The position numbers and the translations under genes are program-made. The notes beneath the pieces were generated by a model. The model was not told the DNA's origin. It saw only the letters and a program-made list of their open reading frames with translations, and made no database searches. This document shows positions 54,136-64,000 of a stretch of 64,000 nucleotides of DNA, piece by piece. Each line of letters begins with the position of its first letter. Position 1 is the first letter of the stretch. Location: the NCBI GenBank assembly GCA_948144175.1, contig CANXME010000532.1:67001-131000 (forward strand), read 5' to 3'. Origin of the DNA: Closterium sp. NIES-65 (Eukaryota; Streptophyta; Zygnematophyceae; Desmidiales; Closteriaceae).

Positions 54136-54258
54136 TGACGAAATTAGAACGAGAATGAGAATGACTATGGAATGAAAGTGATACAAATATGCAACCCTAG
54201 AAATGTGTACCCCATATGGGCTACCCCACTAAAGCCTAGACAACATTATAATTTGACA
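54136..54258 (-). repeat. 5' LTR of element D
   Basis: 123 bp, TGTCAAATTATAATG at its start on the minus strand, followed on the plus strand by target duplication TAACC (54259-54263). Confidence 0.9.
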
Positions 54259-54262
54259 TAAC

Positions 54263-54926
54263 CTCGGTAAGTCCTTATGTTCTGCTGTTGAGTCGGGGTG
54301 ATATGTCTCAGTAGGATCGTGTACGCCATCATTGACTGATAGGTGTACTGCTGCTTTTCGTACTGTGTGCCGTTTGTTGGGTATGGCAGGGACCCGTCGA
54401 AGAACCCGAGTATCTGCGCGCCTTCCATCATCAGCTCAAACTCGAACGGCCAGGTGAAGAAATCCTTTCCATCGAAAGGTCTTGACGTCTGCATCTTCAG
54501 AACATGTGCGAACTGCGACTGAACCTGTAGTGCGTCCAGTTGTTTTTCTTCTCCAGGTGAGGGCTGTGGGTGTGGCATGAAGCTGATGGATCCGCGCTCG
54601 TACGGAGCAAAGGTAGGCTGTTGTTGCTGATTTCCTCGTGCATACGATGAGCCGTCGAGACTCATGGGTGTTGCTCCGTTGTTGTTGCTGCTGTGTGATT
54701 GCGCAGGTGCCGATTGCTGGTGTTGCTCGTAGAAGGACATGAAGGAGAAGAACTTCTCCATCATGCTCTGGTCGAAGTCCGCAGGATGATTTGCGGGAAT
54801 CTCAGTAGATGTTGCTCTGGGTCTTGTTGCTGTGCCCTCCTCTGTCTGTAGGCCAGAGGCAGGAGGTGGAGTAGGAGTAGTGCCCTGGGATCCGTTGGAG
54901 TTGCTCCTTCCCTTTTGTGTAGCCAT
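54263..54926 (-). pseudogene. gag of element E, N-terminal part
   Basis: Starts at ATG 54926-54924 (MATQKGRSNSNG) and runs to the insertion point of D. It contains a Q/N/S-rich N-terminus and the retrotransposon-gag block with FDGKDFFTWPFEFELMMEGA, FFDGSLPYP and YTILLRHITPTQQQN. No stop is seen in this part. It continues at 39921. Confidence 0.85.
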
Positions 54927-54981
54927 GCTAATTGACACTGTTGGTATATAAGTTGAATTCCCCCTGATAGCTCTCATACCA

Positions 54982-55077
54982 TGTTGGGCTGAAAAAGCCC
55001 TTAAGATCTTTGCAGAGGTGAATTTTGGGTAGAGTTGATGTAGTAGCGGAAGCGTCTTAATAAAGAGTTTGTGAACC
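54982..55077 (-). repeat. 5' LTR of element E, inner part
   Basis: 96 bp matching 34973-35068. Cut by the hAT insertion; the other 350 bp follow at 59033. The primer binding site complement is at 54970-54981. Confidence 0.9.
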
Positions 55078-58000
55078 AGGGCCCTAGATATCCGACTTTA
55101 GAGTCTGAATCAGAGTTAGTTCATACTTTTTTTTGGTACCTAGTCTGCACTCTAAGAATTTTTGGTGGGGCCTTATCTGATGTTTCAGAGTTTTTTTAAC
55201 ATACTTGTCTCTAAATTCAGACTATTTTTAGTTGTGTAGGCTGTGCCTCAGACTTGTATCGGGGGTGCATTCTGAATCCGATAATATAGGGGCAGGGTCC
55301 AGCCTGGCGGCGTGGAGCAGTAACCCCGTCAATCACGGGCGGGAACCCACGATTTCGCCAGCGCGACAACGCACAGTTGCGTTGGTACAGCGTTGCTGTA
55401 ATCCCACCCAATTCTGACCAATCGCGGCTGCGCCGCAGGCAATGTTGGCAAGATTCCTTGCCAACACATAGCTCGCCACGCACTGCACCTTTGTTGTACA
55501 CCACGACCATCCACCACACCCCGCCTTCAATGTTGCCAGCGCATAGCTCGCAGCGCGCTGCCACTCTCACGTCACCACGTCCATCCACCCCACCCCACCT
55601 TCCCAGTTGCCAACGCAGGGCTCGCACCGCGTTGCTTCTCTCACGTGACTCCATCCATCAACCCCAATCACCCCACCTTCCAAGGATTCACGCCCAGGTG
55701 CCGTGCATGCAATGACCTTCTGGGAGATGGGAGGTCCTATTACACGAGGGTTTCTCATCTTCTTCTCGGTCACCGTTCTTGCAGTCTCTCTCATGGCCCG
55801 CTCCATTTGCCTGGACTCAAACTAGTGTAGGAGCCCTTATTTCAGGCTCCCACCTCCTAGCTTGCTACACCTCTGCTCGGCACGCTCAATGGCAGTTACA
55901 GAGGCTGTCGCGGATGGGCCCGTCGACGAGGATGATGCAGTCGGTCGCCCAGTATCCGGCCCAGTATCCGACCCTCTCACCGGTCTAGAATTTCTTAGGT
56001 CTGTCCTACTGAAGCACAATCCACCTCCAACGCCACCGTCGCAACCTAGCTCGAGCCGCCCACCTATTCCCAGAGACACCACACCTCTGCACGAGGCCGT
56101 CACTGAACCAGCGACCGCTGCGCAACAGGCGGTGCCCCATGAGGCGTCTGTTGGTGCACCTTCTCGTCCCGCGCCACCGTCGAAGCTGCGGTACCGGCAG
56201 TCCACCCTTGGTTGGGCCACTCCGCCTCCTCCATCGACCGTTGTGACTCCTGCGGGCGACGATTCTCCCATGCAGGACAACTCCATGCCCACGCAGGGCA
56301 GCCCGAGGCCCACGCAGGACAGCTCAAAGCCCAAATCCGATAATCCTGAGTTGAAATACGAGGAAGCGCATGAGAGATTCAAATCGAAGTGGTCCACCGA
56401 TTACAGTTGGCTTGTTCTAACTAAGACCTCTTCTGGTGCCCCTTCTTTCAAGTGCAGTATTTGCCTGGAGTTTGCGGGATTGAAAGGCAAGTGTGGGCGG
56501 CGTACCGAGGGAGCTATAGACGTGCAGACACAGTCCTTCAAGAAGCACGAAGGGACGGTGAAGCACCGATTTGCTCTGCAGCGCCAGGAGGATTTGTTGC
56601 AGAAGTACGGGCGGCAGCAGCGCATCGACATGCACCCGAAAGCGCAAGACATGGAGCTGCTGCAGGTGTCGTCGCTCGTCGACGCGCTGTACTTCATGGG
56701 GAAGTGCAACGAGCCCATGGACTCGTGGATCCGGCTCGTGCGCTACCTGGCGAAGAAGAAAGTGCCCGGGTTTCCCGAGCAGGGATACGACACATACTAT
56801 AACACGTACGTAAATTCTTATGTGTGTCCCGTGTGTACAACGTTGTATCCTTGCTGACCGTCACTAACGACCTTGTCTTCCTTCTGTAGGTACGGCTTTG
56901 GAGAGCTCACTCAAGCCATTGCGACATGGCTTTAGACAACGCAACTGGAGCACCTCCTCTCGAGCCCTTTCATCGGGATAACGCTCGATGAGAGCACCGA
57001 CCGTCGGCGCGGCAAGCACATGATTGTGTTTGCCACGTTTCTCCGCGAAGGCCGAGTTGTCACTGAGTTCGTCGCGCATTTAACGGTTGATAGGGCTGAC
57101 GCTGCATCTTTGTGTAGTTTGTTGCTTTCCCACCTCAGGGCAGTCGGTGTTGACGTCCGGCGTATCTCGGGAGTGAGCACGGATGGCGCCTCTGTAATGG
57201 TGGGGAGTCAAAACGGTGTGGTTGCTCGTCTGCGAATGCTCATCCCCAACCTGGTCTCGTTTCACTGCATCGCTCACAGGTGCGTTTGTGTTTTAACGCC
57301 ATGTGTAAACGACAAATCTGTTTGTTTATGAAAAACCAACTGTGCATGTGTGGTTTTGTCTGGCAGGGAGGCCTTGGCTGCCAAGGCCGCAGCGGAGAAG
57401 ATACCCACCTTCAACATGGTCGACGACGTGATCCGCGCGGTCGCAGAGTACCTCGGGCGATCGGGGCCGTGGCATCAGCGCTTCATGGAGCTCCAGGAGG
57501 TGTTCACGTCCACCATCCTCGAGGTCCAAGGCATACACGACGTGCGGTGGCTGTCCAGAGGAGCTGCAGTTGCCCGCTTCGTCCAAGTCCTACCTGCCAT
57601 CATGGTCATGTTGTCGGAGTGGAAGGACCAGACCATGTACGAACTCGTCACGTCGTACAGGTTCCAGTTCCTCATCAGGTTCCTCGCGGACATGCTGGAG
57701 CAGCTCAACGTCCTCTCCTCAGTTTTTCAGAAGCGAGAAGTAAGTGAATTTGAGGGTCTAGATTGTATTGGTTTAAGTCCGAGACCCATTGTACTAATTC
57801 TCTTTGTATGTTTGTGATGCAGCTCAACTACGCGCTGGTGCACACGCAGATTGTGCGCACCACACCGATCCTGGAGGCTCGGTACGTCGACTGTGGAGAC
57901 GACTTCGGGGGGGGGCCGACCGAGAGGCTCTACCGCTTCATTGAGAAGCACGGTCCGGGAGGGACACCAGAAATGGTGGTGGAAGGAGCATCGTTCGACG

Positions 58001-59024
58001 GCAGTATGAACCGCTTCAAGGTGAATCTTCACGAACGCACAAACCCAAGCTATCGTGGGCCTGGTCATCACCACGTCTGCGTTGCGCTCTGCACCGACAT
58101 GGCCGAGCTCGTTGTCGAGCAGCTCCAGTCCAAGCTCGGCGACCTTGACTCACTTTCCGGAGTGCGGCTGTTTATTCCAGAGATGTGGCAACCTCACTGG
58201 GACCGGGACGCACGGTAGGCACAGTGCGTGGAGTGGCTGATGTCGCTTGTCACGTTGTTTCGCGCAGATGAAGCCGACGAGATACTACCTGGTATGGTTT
58301 TGTGTCACCCCGCCCCTTTCCCCCTTTGGCTATGGCTCGTTTACTAAACCCGTATCTCGTTTTGCCTTGCAGGCATTGACAAGAAAAAAGTCGTGAGGGA
58401 GCTGCGCACACTGTGTCCGGTCCTTGCCAGAGCCCCCAAGAGCGAGCGCAAGTTCCACACGGGACTTTGTGCGATGCTTAGGACACCCGACTGGCAGCAG
58501 GCGTACCCCAACCTGGTCGGACTGTGGGTGGCAATTGCGGTGCTGCCTCTCAGCACGGTCGAGTGCGAGCGCGGTTTCTCCCGACATAATCTCATCAAAA
58601 CGTGGCAGAGGGGCAGCATTAAGGACTGTAGGCTGAGTGATCTGCTCTGTATTTCACTCCTAGACTATGAGCTAGATGTCCTAGGAGTAGTAGAGATATG
58701 GCGCAGCTACAAGAAGCGCCGGCCGGTCACATCACAGCACCTGCTGCAAGGCACAGAGAGGAGCCCTCGTGGGCTGGGAAGGAGCCTGTAGACGAGGCAG
58801 TAGTAGAACGTGAACTTGTATTAGACTATCAAGAAGAAATGTAAGAAGGTTACTTAGTGTTTTCATTATAACAGGAAAATTGACTGACTCTGTATGTTCA
58901 GCCTAGAAATGCAAGTGTAGTATGAAATCTCAGACTTAAAAAATCAGGTCACTCTGACAGCCAGACTAGGAAGAGCGGTGTACTCTGAGGCCTCAGACTA
59001 CCTCAAAACGAATCTAGGGGCCTG
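55078..59024 (+). mobile_element. hAT superfamily DNA transposon, 3947 bp
   Basis: Inserted in the 5' LTR of E with the 8-bp duplication TTGTGAAC (55070-55077 and 59025-59032). Imperfect terminal inverted repeats begin CAGGGCCCTAGAT on the left and CAGGCCCCTAGAT (complement) on the right. The 8-bp duplication, CAGGG-type ends and a BED-finger/hAT transposase identify the superfamily. The transposase frame contains two stops. Confidence 0.93.
55889..58791 (+). pseudogene. hAT transposase with introns, two in-frame TAG codons
   Basis: Exons inferred by phase: 55889-56805, 56890-57279, 57367-57739, 57823-58291 and 58373-58791. The N-terminal region is Pro/Ser-rich. A BED-like zinc finger follows (FKCSICLEF..KKHEGTVKH), then the RNase H-like core with LDESTDRRRGKH, GVSTDGASVMVG and FHCIAHREALAAKAA, and the C-terminal hAT dimerisation block WVAIAVLPLSTVECERGFSRHNLIK. 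TAG codons at 56933-56935 and 58216-58218 interrupt an otherwise continuous frame. If active, such a protein would cut and paste the element. As it stands it is probably inactive, though it may be recent given the intact introns and domains. Confidence 0.85.
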
Positions 59025-59032
59025 TTGTGAAC

Positions 59033-59382
59033 CACTTGCGCTAGTATGTGAGGGCAAAGTAAATTTATTAAAGCAAAGAGATACAAGATTATATATGAAT
59101 ACAGAGAATATGAAGAGACACGGTTATAACTACTTTACTGTTGCTGTTGCGGTTCGATACAGTGACGACTCGGGCAACTGCTCTGTAACGAGTCAGTTGT
59201 GTGTCCTTGCTGTCGCGCTGCATTTGTCAGGTCAAAGGTCGCTGACCTTCGACTTTCGCGTAACCTCCAGCGGTTACTTCAACCTCCGAGGGTTGACTCG
59301 CTGGTGCCTCGATATGCCCTGCTTCGTTTGTGCCTTAGTGTTTCGACACGACAGAGGCGCTTAGGAACTATTGTTTCCAACA
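59033..59382 (-). repeat. 5' LTR of element E, outer part
   Basis: 350 bp matching 35069-35417, ending TTTCCAACA, followed by GCTGG (59383-59387). Confidence 0.9.
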
Positions 59383-59553
59383 GCTGGCATGAAAAGAGGC
59401 TAGCGGGAGTGGAATGGGGTGTCCATGGAGCAAAACTGCTTTACAGGATGCGGCACTATAGATGCCAATACACAAGCTATTCCAGCACAACACTCTGTTG
59501 CCTAGGTGCATACTACGTAGCTTGCTGCACAAATATTGCACCGATGGCATGAA

Positions 59554-61378
59554 TCACCCCGTGCGCTGCTGCAAGACAATGCAGTCTATCACAACAGGCG
59601 GCTGCGGCCACTTCCCTTGCAGCTGCAGCAGCTCCGCGGTCATCATCGCTTGGGGACTGTCACTGCCCGGTTGCTCTGTGGGCGACATACAGGCAAGCAT
59701 GCAGATATGGCAGCACACGGGTGACACATGTGCGCACACTGAGAGCAGGTGGATGGTGACACAGTGGTAAGGAACCACGCCGCAGCAGAATAAATGGTGT
59801 GCACACAGACCATGACAAGAGAGGCAATCTTGAAACCTGGGGAGGGCGGCACTCACCAGCAGCTGATGGCAGCAGGACGTCTCCCACACTGAGGATCTGC
59901 CACGTGGCAGTCAGTGGTTGGCAGTGGCGGCGCCAGATGGCGGAGCTGTTGTCGATGGAGAAGGTGGAGTCGGCGTGGAACATCAGGTCTGGCGCCACGT
60001 ACTGCGCCCTCACTCGCCACCCCACGGAATACCGCCCTGCACCCACGCACCCATGACCGCACGGCATCAGGAAATCAACATGGAGGGAGTGCAGGAGTTG
60101 GAACCCACAAAAGCATGCTTCTGAGCGTATGTGCACCATGCGTCACCTGGGGGCAGCTGGCGAGGCAGAGCGATGCCATCAGGAGTGGAGGCGACGTGGT
60201 AGCCCCCCACGGGGCGCAGCAGCACAGATGTGTGGAAATGGGCGCGCGGCTCGTCGCTGACGCGCTGCCAGTCGCGCACCATGCCGCCGCGGCGGATGTC
60301 CACGTGCATGGAGCGCGCTGCGAGCGCCACGGACACGCACAGGCTCATGGCGCCCGTGCCCGCATGCAGCGCCACGCGCTGCCGCCCCTCGTCCACGTGC
60401 ACGCCCTCGCACACCGCCCTGCGCCCACACGCGAGGACAGGGGGGAAGGCACGCACGGCGTGTGAGGCGGGGTGCGGCAATGCGAGCGGCCATGGCAAGA
60501 GCCGAAGTGGTCTGCAGAGTTCACTCAAGGAGGCACTGACCTGAAGGCGAGGCGGGAGGAGATGCGGCAAGGGTTTGGCTGCGGTACGAGTTGAGACAGG
60601 CCTGTAGAGGAGGGACGAATGTCGGACGAAGGGGGTTGGCGGAAGGGATGGGCGAGAATGGCAGTGTGAAGGTGCGCCTGGAAAGGGATTTTTTCACTCT
60701 CACAAGGCGCTGCTGACGCGACTCTTACGTCAATACACCTGGCCTACAACTGCTCCTTCCCACCAGGCATCGGCACGGCGATGTTTTAGAGAATTGAAAA
60801 ATACTCGCTCCACGAAAGCACCCTACTTTCCGGAGAGCCTTACTTTCGGGCAGCCTGTCGTCCCACACAGATTCGGCCGTAGCGGCATCGCGGAATGCGC
60901 GGGAGACGAGCGCGACCCGCAGCACGTCGAGGGGCTTTAAGTGGCGAAGCACGTCGCAGAGCAGCGAGTCCGGGAGGTCGGCCAGCGCGAATGTATCGCC
61001 TGCTGCATCTGCGCCGCGCGCTAACGAGAGTGGTCTTATGCAGGGCGAGGCGGCAGCCAGCGGGCTAATAGCCGACGCCGATGCTGCATCCGTGTCTCTG
61101 GCGCCGCCTGCTGCCACTACATCTTCCCCGGCCGCTGCTTCTTGCGGTGGATTCAGAGCATCGCTGGCGGAAGACTCGTCGCGCTGCATGAGCTGCGGCT
61201 CCAGGGGGAACGCAGCGAGGCGTAGCGGGGGTGTGGGAGGATCAGAGTGGACGAGGAGGTCATGGCGCTCGGGCGAGGTGGTGGACACGTCGGACAGGTC
61301 GGACGGCACTGCGAACAGCGCGTCGCGAGTCGGCGAGAAACATGACCTGCTGCACGCAGCTTGACAGGACCTCCACAT
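59554..61378 (-). CDS. F-box protein with PP2-like domain
   Basis: Five exons: 61378-60844, 60601-60541, 60418-60147, 60036-59857 and 59675-59554, giving 389 residues with phase closing at all junctions. A low-complexity N-terminus (about 130 residues) precedes an F-box at about 132-178 (LADLPDSLLCDVLRHLKPLDVLRVALVSRAF). The part after it (AVCEGVHVDEGRQRVALHAG, CVSVALAARSMHVD, MVRDWQRV) follows the pattern of the phloem-protein-2-like, lectin-related domain of plant F-box/PP2-B proteins, though it is divergent. F-box proteins bind SKP1 and present targets to SCF ubiquitin ligases; the PP2 part may recognise glycans. The target is unknown. Its 3' end faces the GT37-like gene, now separated from it by element E. 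Confidence 0.78.
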
Positions 61379-62670
61379 AGCTACGAGCTTGAATTCAGGG
61401 AGAAAATGCGGAGGAACGAGGCCTAGTCGGTTCTACTTTACACCTAGTCACTCTGTGAATGCTGGCAATGGATAGCATAGCCGGAGTGGAGTCCGATTGG
61501 CATGACAGTTAGGGCGTGTCCAGCTCGTTCATTTCGGGTTTTTTAGTGCCAGCACACGTCTCGAGGCTCAAATATAATCACTGTACCTAAAAACGAATGC
61601 ATTGTGAGTTGAGTCCAACCTACCTCTAATTTCAGGAGCGCGGACACGTTCCCCGCCACACGAATCAACAGTGCTCTGATCGCTTTCTAAACGAGGTAAC
61701 AGTTTCCCTCGTCAATCATAGCTAACGAATTTTTTGGCAGGCGGGGGGGTGTTGGCGATTGTAGCGAGCTACTGGCGAAATTGCGCAAGCGATTCAGGGG
61801 GGACCACTGTAGTGGCCAGGACGCGGTGCTGTACCCTTGTTCGCGTCCCCGCTGATTCCAGTAACGTGAGTCAGACGATTCTAGGTACGTGCAGGGGGCG
61901 TGCCGTCTTGTGAACGAAAGCTGATTGTGTCCGAAGGACACGTTCAATACAGTGTTACAACAAAAAATGTGGTAACTAAGCGGGTTCACGAACAGTAAAT
62001 GTACGAGCTGGACACCCCCTTATGCACCACAGGTGGTTTGCCACTGTGCTGTGGGACACTGCCCCGGCAGCACGGGGTGGGTACGGTTTCTGTCTCCCGC
62101 AGCCATTCGTCGCACGGGGGCGCGTTCAGTTCATCATCTGCCCGCCCCACACCACCCAACCGAACCCAAGCAAACACCCACCGGCCACAACCAACTTGGT
62201 AACCGCCAGGGCTCGATGGTCCAGCAAAATTTGGGCAAGAACCGGACATATACACATTTGAGGGTGTCTTCCTGCGTATAGGCAGGAAATACTGTTTCGG
62301 AAATATGCTGTAGCGCGTCTACCACATGCTAGCATGTTACATGCAAAGCATACAACAGCCCATGTAAAAGAACATTGAAACTACTGGGCTTTAGCCTTTA
62401 GGGCTGGATAATCTGGCAGAGAGGATTATCACTATCACAGGGTTCAGCTACGGATGCCAGACGATAGAGATGCATTTGATAAGGGTACAATACATTATTT
62501 GGTATACAAGGGTTAACAATCAAGTTAAAGAACGAAAGAAAAGAAAACCAACTTACGGTATCTTCCTTCCCACCCAAGGTTCACCTGTATAAAGCAGCAA
62601 GTGGTGCACTGATCGCTGCAAGATAATAACGAACGACCAAGTGCTGGTGTAGAAGGATAATAAAATCCCC
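61379..62670. other. Intergenic region upstream of the F-box gene
   Basis: About 1.3 kb, likely the promoter of the F-box gene plus the 3' flank of the SRR1-like gene. Overlapping open frames at 61986-62335 look like chance. No repeat or RNA gene was recognised. Confidence 0.4.
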
Positions 62671-62835
62671 CAATCTAAGAGTGTGCTCCTACACCTCGTA
62701 TCAATCAAACCTCGTATCAGGCCACACTGAAAATTCCCCTAAACCCGAAACATCTCGCTAGTTTTAACAGGCGAAAAGTACAATCTTGATACGAGGTGGC
62801 CTGATATGAGGTCGTAGGAACACGCTCTAAGATTG
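62671..62835. repeat. Foldback repeat at the 3' end of the SRR1-like gene
   Basis: Inverted arms CAATCTAAGAGTGTGCTCCT (from 62671) and the complement of the segment ending 62835 match over about 50 bp with mismatches. The phrase ACCTCGTATCA recurs inside. The right arm contains the stop codon of the SRR1-like gene. It could be a MITE or a strong transcript hairpin; no target duplication was clear. Confidence 0.6.
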
Positions 62836-64000
62836 ACTGTGCAGTAGAATGTGGTGGTTGTCACGGCAATGCAAGAAGTGCCAGCTGGAAGGGAAGGGTG
62901 GGAGAGAGGCACGGGGATGGAGGAAAGGTGTATTGTGTGTGCATGGGTGTGTGTGTGTGTGTGTGAGTGTGTGTGTGGGAATGTTTTTGCATGTTTGTGC
63001 ATGTCATTAGGAGGTGCATGGCATGTGTGGTGAGTGCAGCACATGCCTGGTGTCATTGAAGGCGGAGATGAGGGGGAAGGCAGCAGCATCCACAGGCACC
63101 TCCTCCACCACTCCCCGCTGCACCGCCTGCCACACCGCATGGAACAGGTTCGCAGCTTGCATAAAACAATGAGGAGCTGAACATGGAGAGTGAGGGGTGT
63201 GTAGCGAGGGGCAATGGAGATGCATTGGGGAGACACACGAAGAACGGAAGCGCATGAGGGCATTGCAGAACAGGTGTGGAGTTGACCTGAAGAAGAGTGG
63301 TAGGCCGTGGCGTGGATGGCTGTGCACCCACACTCCACCTGCACACACATTGCATGCAACAAGCGCATACCACGCATTGTACACTTGTGAATTGACAAGC
63401 ACTCGTAGGGTACCATGATACCGTAACTACCAACCAGCATGTGCGCCTCGTATTACTCCCATGAGTCCCCACTGGGTTCGTCTCTCCCCAACAACCACCG
63501 CAGTGTGCACCTCTCCTCGTACGAGGCAAAGCTGTTGCCCAGGATAACCACAGGCGCACACCCTGCCATGCTGCCAGCACACGCATCATCCACTGCTGCT
63601 GCTGCTGCTGGAGTTGGGGATGGAGGCAGCTCGGCAGGTGATTCTCCGAGCAGCAGCGGTGACGTGGGAGGATTGGGGGAGAAACCGAGAGCAGAGGCAT
63701 TGGCTTCAAGAACCTGGTGGCAGGGGGTGGGGAAGAGACAGAGTTGCAGAGCTGCATGGATGAAGGGCAACCATAGGAACCCGGCTGGCGACCATGGGGG
63801 AGTGGAAATGGTGAAGAGCAAGCGATGTGCGAGCTCAACACGGAGTGCGTGCACGCGCGGATGAGACGGGGGCAATAGAGGGAGCAGCGCACATTGTTGT
63901 AGAGGAACGCCTCGCAGTGTGGCATGTAGAAGAGTGTTGGCACAACCACCGTGCGACGGCCCTCCTGGTGCCACACGGATGCAGAACGGAGAGAGAGAAA
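62827..64000 (-). CDS. SRR1-like protein, 3' part, cut by window edge
   Basis: Exons proposed: 63964 (or further right)-63893, 63713-63473, 63176-63047 and 62884-62827. The reading has TVVVPTLFYMPHCEAFLYNN, VLEANASALGFS, APVVILGNSFASYEE, then VDAAAFPLISAFND joined to TSWHF and a TAG stop. MPHCE..YNN, ILGNSF and AFNDTSWHF are the signature blocks of the SRR1 domain, known from a plant protein of circadian/phytochrome B signalling and a yeast/animal homologue. The intron at 63046 begins GC, so this would be a GC-AG intron. The donor at 63472 and the acceptor at 63177 are less certain. A TG microsatellite (about 62945-62980) lies in the last intron. A Pro/Ala-rich insert after LGFSPNPP is unusual. 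Confidence 0.7.

Larger units (their letters stand above)
39922..54258 (-). mobile_element. Ty1/copia element D, nested in E, split by C
   Basis: Flanked by TAACC (39917-39921 and 54259-54263). The 5' LTR is 54136-54258 (123 bp). The 3' LTR is split into 39922-40022 and 47715-47741 by element C. The two LTRs differ at two positions. The primer binding site (TGGTATCGAGCAGG, complement) abuts 54135. The polypurine tract lies just right of 47741. Internal sequence is 47742-54135. The copy has stops in gag and RT, a gag-pol frameshift and a deletion in integrase. Confidence 0.92.
34973..59382 (-). mobile_element. Ty1/copia element E, host of a nested insertion cluster
   Basis: Flanked by GCTGG at 34968-34972 and 59383-59387. 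LTRs are 445 bp, much longer than in the other family, and differ at about 13 positions including two indels. The primer binding site TGGTATGAGAGC is at 54970-54981 (complement) and the polypurine tract AAGCGAAGGGGGG at 35418-35430 (complement). Element D sits in its gag and the hAT element in its 5' LTR. Without these insertions E would be about 6.1 kb. Coding lesions include an in-frame TAG between gag and protease, a frameshift in a GA run and a TGA in integrase. Confidence 0.92.

Noticed and set aside
4420..58218. Reassignment of TAG to a sense codon in the nuclear code
   Set aside because: Lost codons include both Trp and Gln, which no single reassignment explains. Four host genes end in TGA and one in TAA, but the SRR1-like gene appears to end in TAG. 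Mutation bias is simpler.
60179..60493. Alternative minus frame in exon 3 of the F-box gene
   Set aside because: Arg/Gly-rich shadow; the chosen frame keeps phase with both neighbouring exons and shows PP2-like motifs.
62936..62985. TG-rich run as a functional element
   Set aside because: A simple microsatellite in an intron of the SRR1-like gene.

Overview
This window is nuclear DNA of a green plant of the streptophyte lineage. A charophyte alga or a bryophyte-like plant would fit best, but the species cannot be named from the sequence. The host genes are plant-type and have GT-AG introns: a RabA/Rab11 GTPase, a plant carboxylesterase, an O-fucosyltransferase-like protein, a GT37-like fucosyltransferase, an F-box/PP2-like protein and an SRR1-like protein. 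There is no bacterial gene organisation, and I saw no tRNA, rRNA or CRISPR array.

Most of the window is transposable elements, largely one GC-rich family of Ty1/copia LTR retrotransposons. Its LTRs are short (about 123-136 bp), its primer binding site is of the TGGTAT type, its leader is long and made of GC-rich repeats, and its gag-pol frame carries Gly/Pro/Ala-rich linkers. Region by region: (1) 1-2045, element Z, minus strand, cut by the window start; (2) 2078-2538, a foldback MITE; (3) 2607-9672, element A, minus, gag-deficient; (4) 9973-18964, element F, plus, old and internally deleted, carrying element B (10995-17949, minus) inside its reverse transcriptase; (5) 19561-34744, a host gene island holding Rab (+), carboxylesterase (+), O-fucosyltransferase (-), an unrecognised 423-aa protein (-), three small TIR elements and the GT37-like gene (+); (6) 34973-59382, a 24.4-kb nest made by element E (minus), with D (minus) inside its gag, C (plus) inside an LTR of D, and a hAT DNA transposon inside the other LTR of E; (7) 59383-64000, a second host island with the F-box/PP2 gene (-), a foldback and the 3' part of an SRR1-like gene (-).

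Target-site duplications could be read for every complete element: A AAGCC, B ATGAC (one copy mutated), C AAGCC, D TAACC, E GCTGG, F AAAAT, and hAT TTGTGAAC. They fix the order of events. LTR divergence agrees: E differs most, then D, then C with one difference in 132 bp. All the retroelements that can be read across pol are damaged. Many of the breaks are CAG-to-TAG or CTGG-to-CTAG changes, the pattern expected when methylated CHG cytosines deaminate. The 24.4-kb nest separates two convergent host genes that were once only about 0.4 kb apart beyond their coding regions. Exon-intron models for the host genes were built by hand; reading-frame phase closes across every junction in five of them, and the SRR1-like model is less certain.
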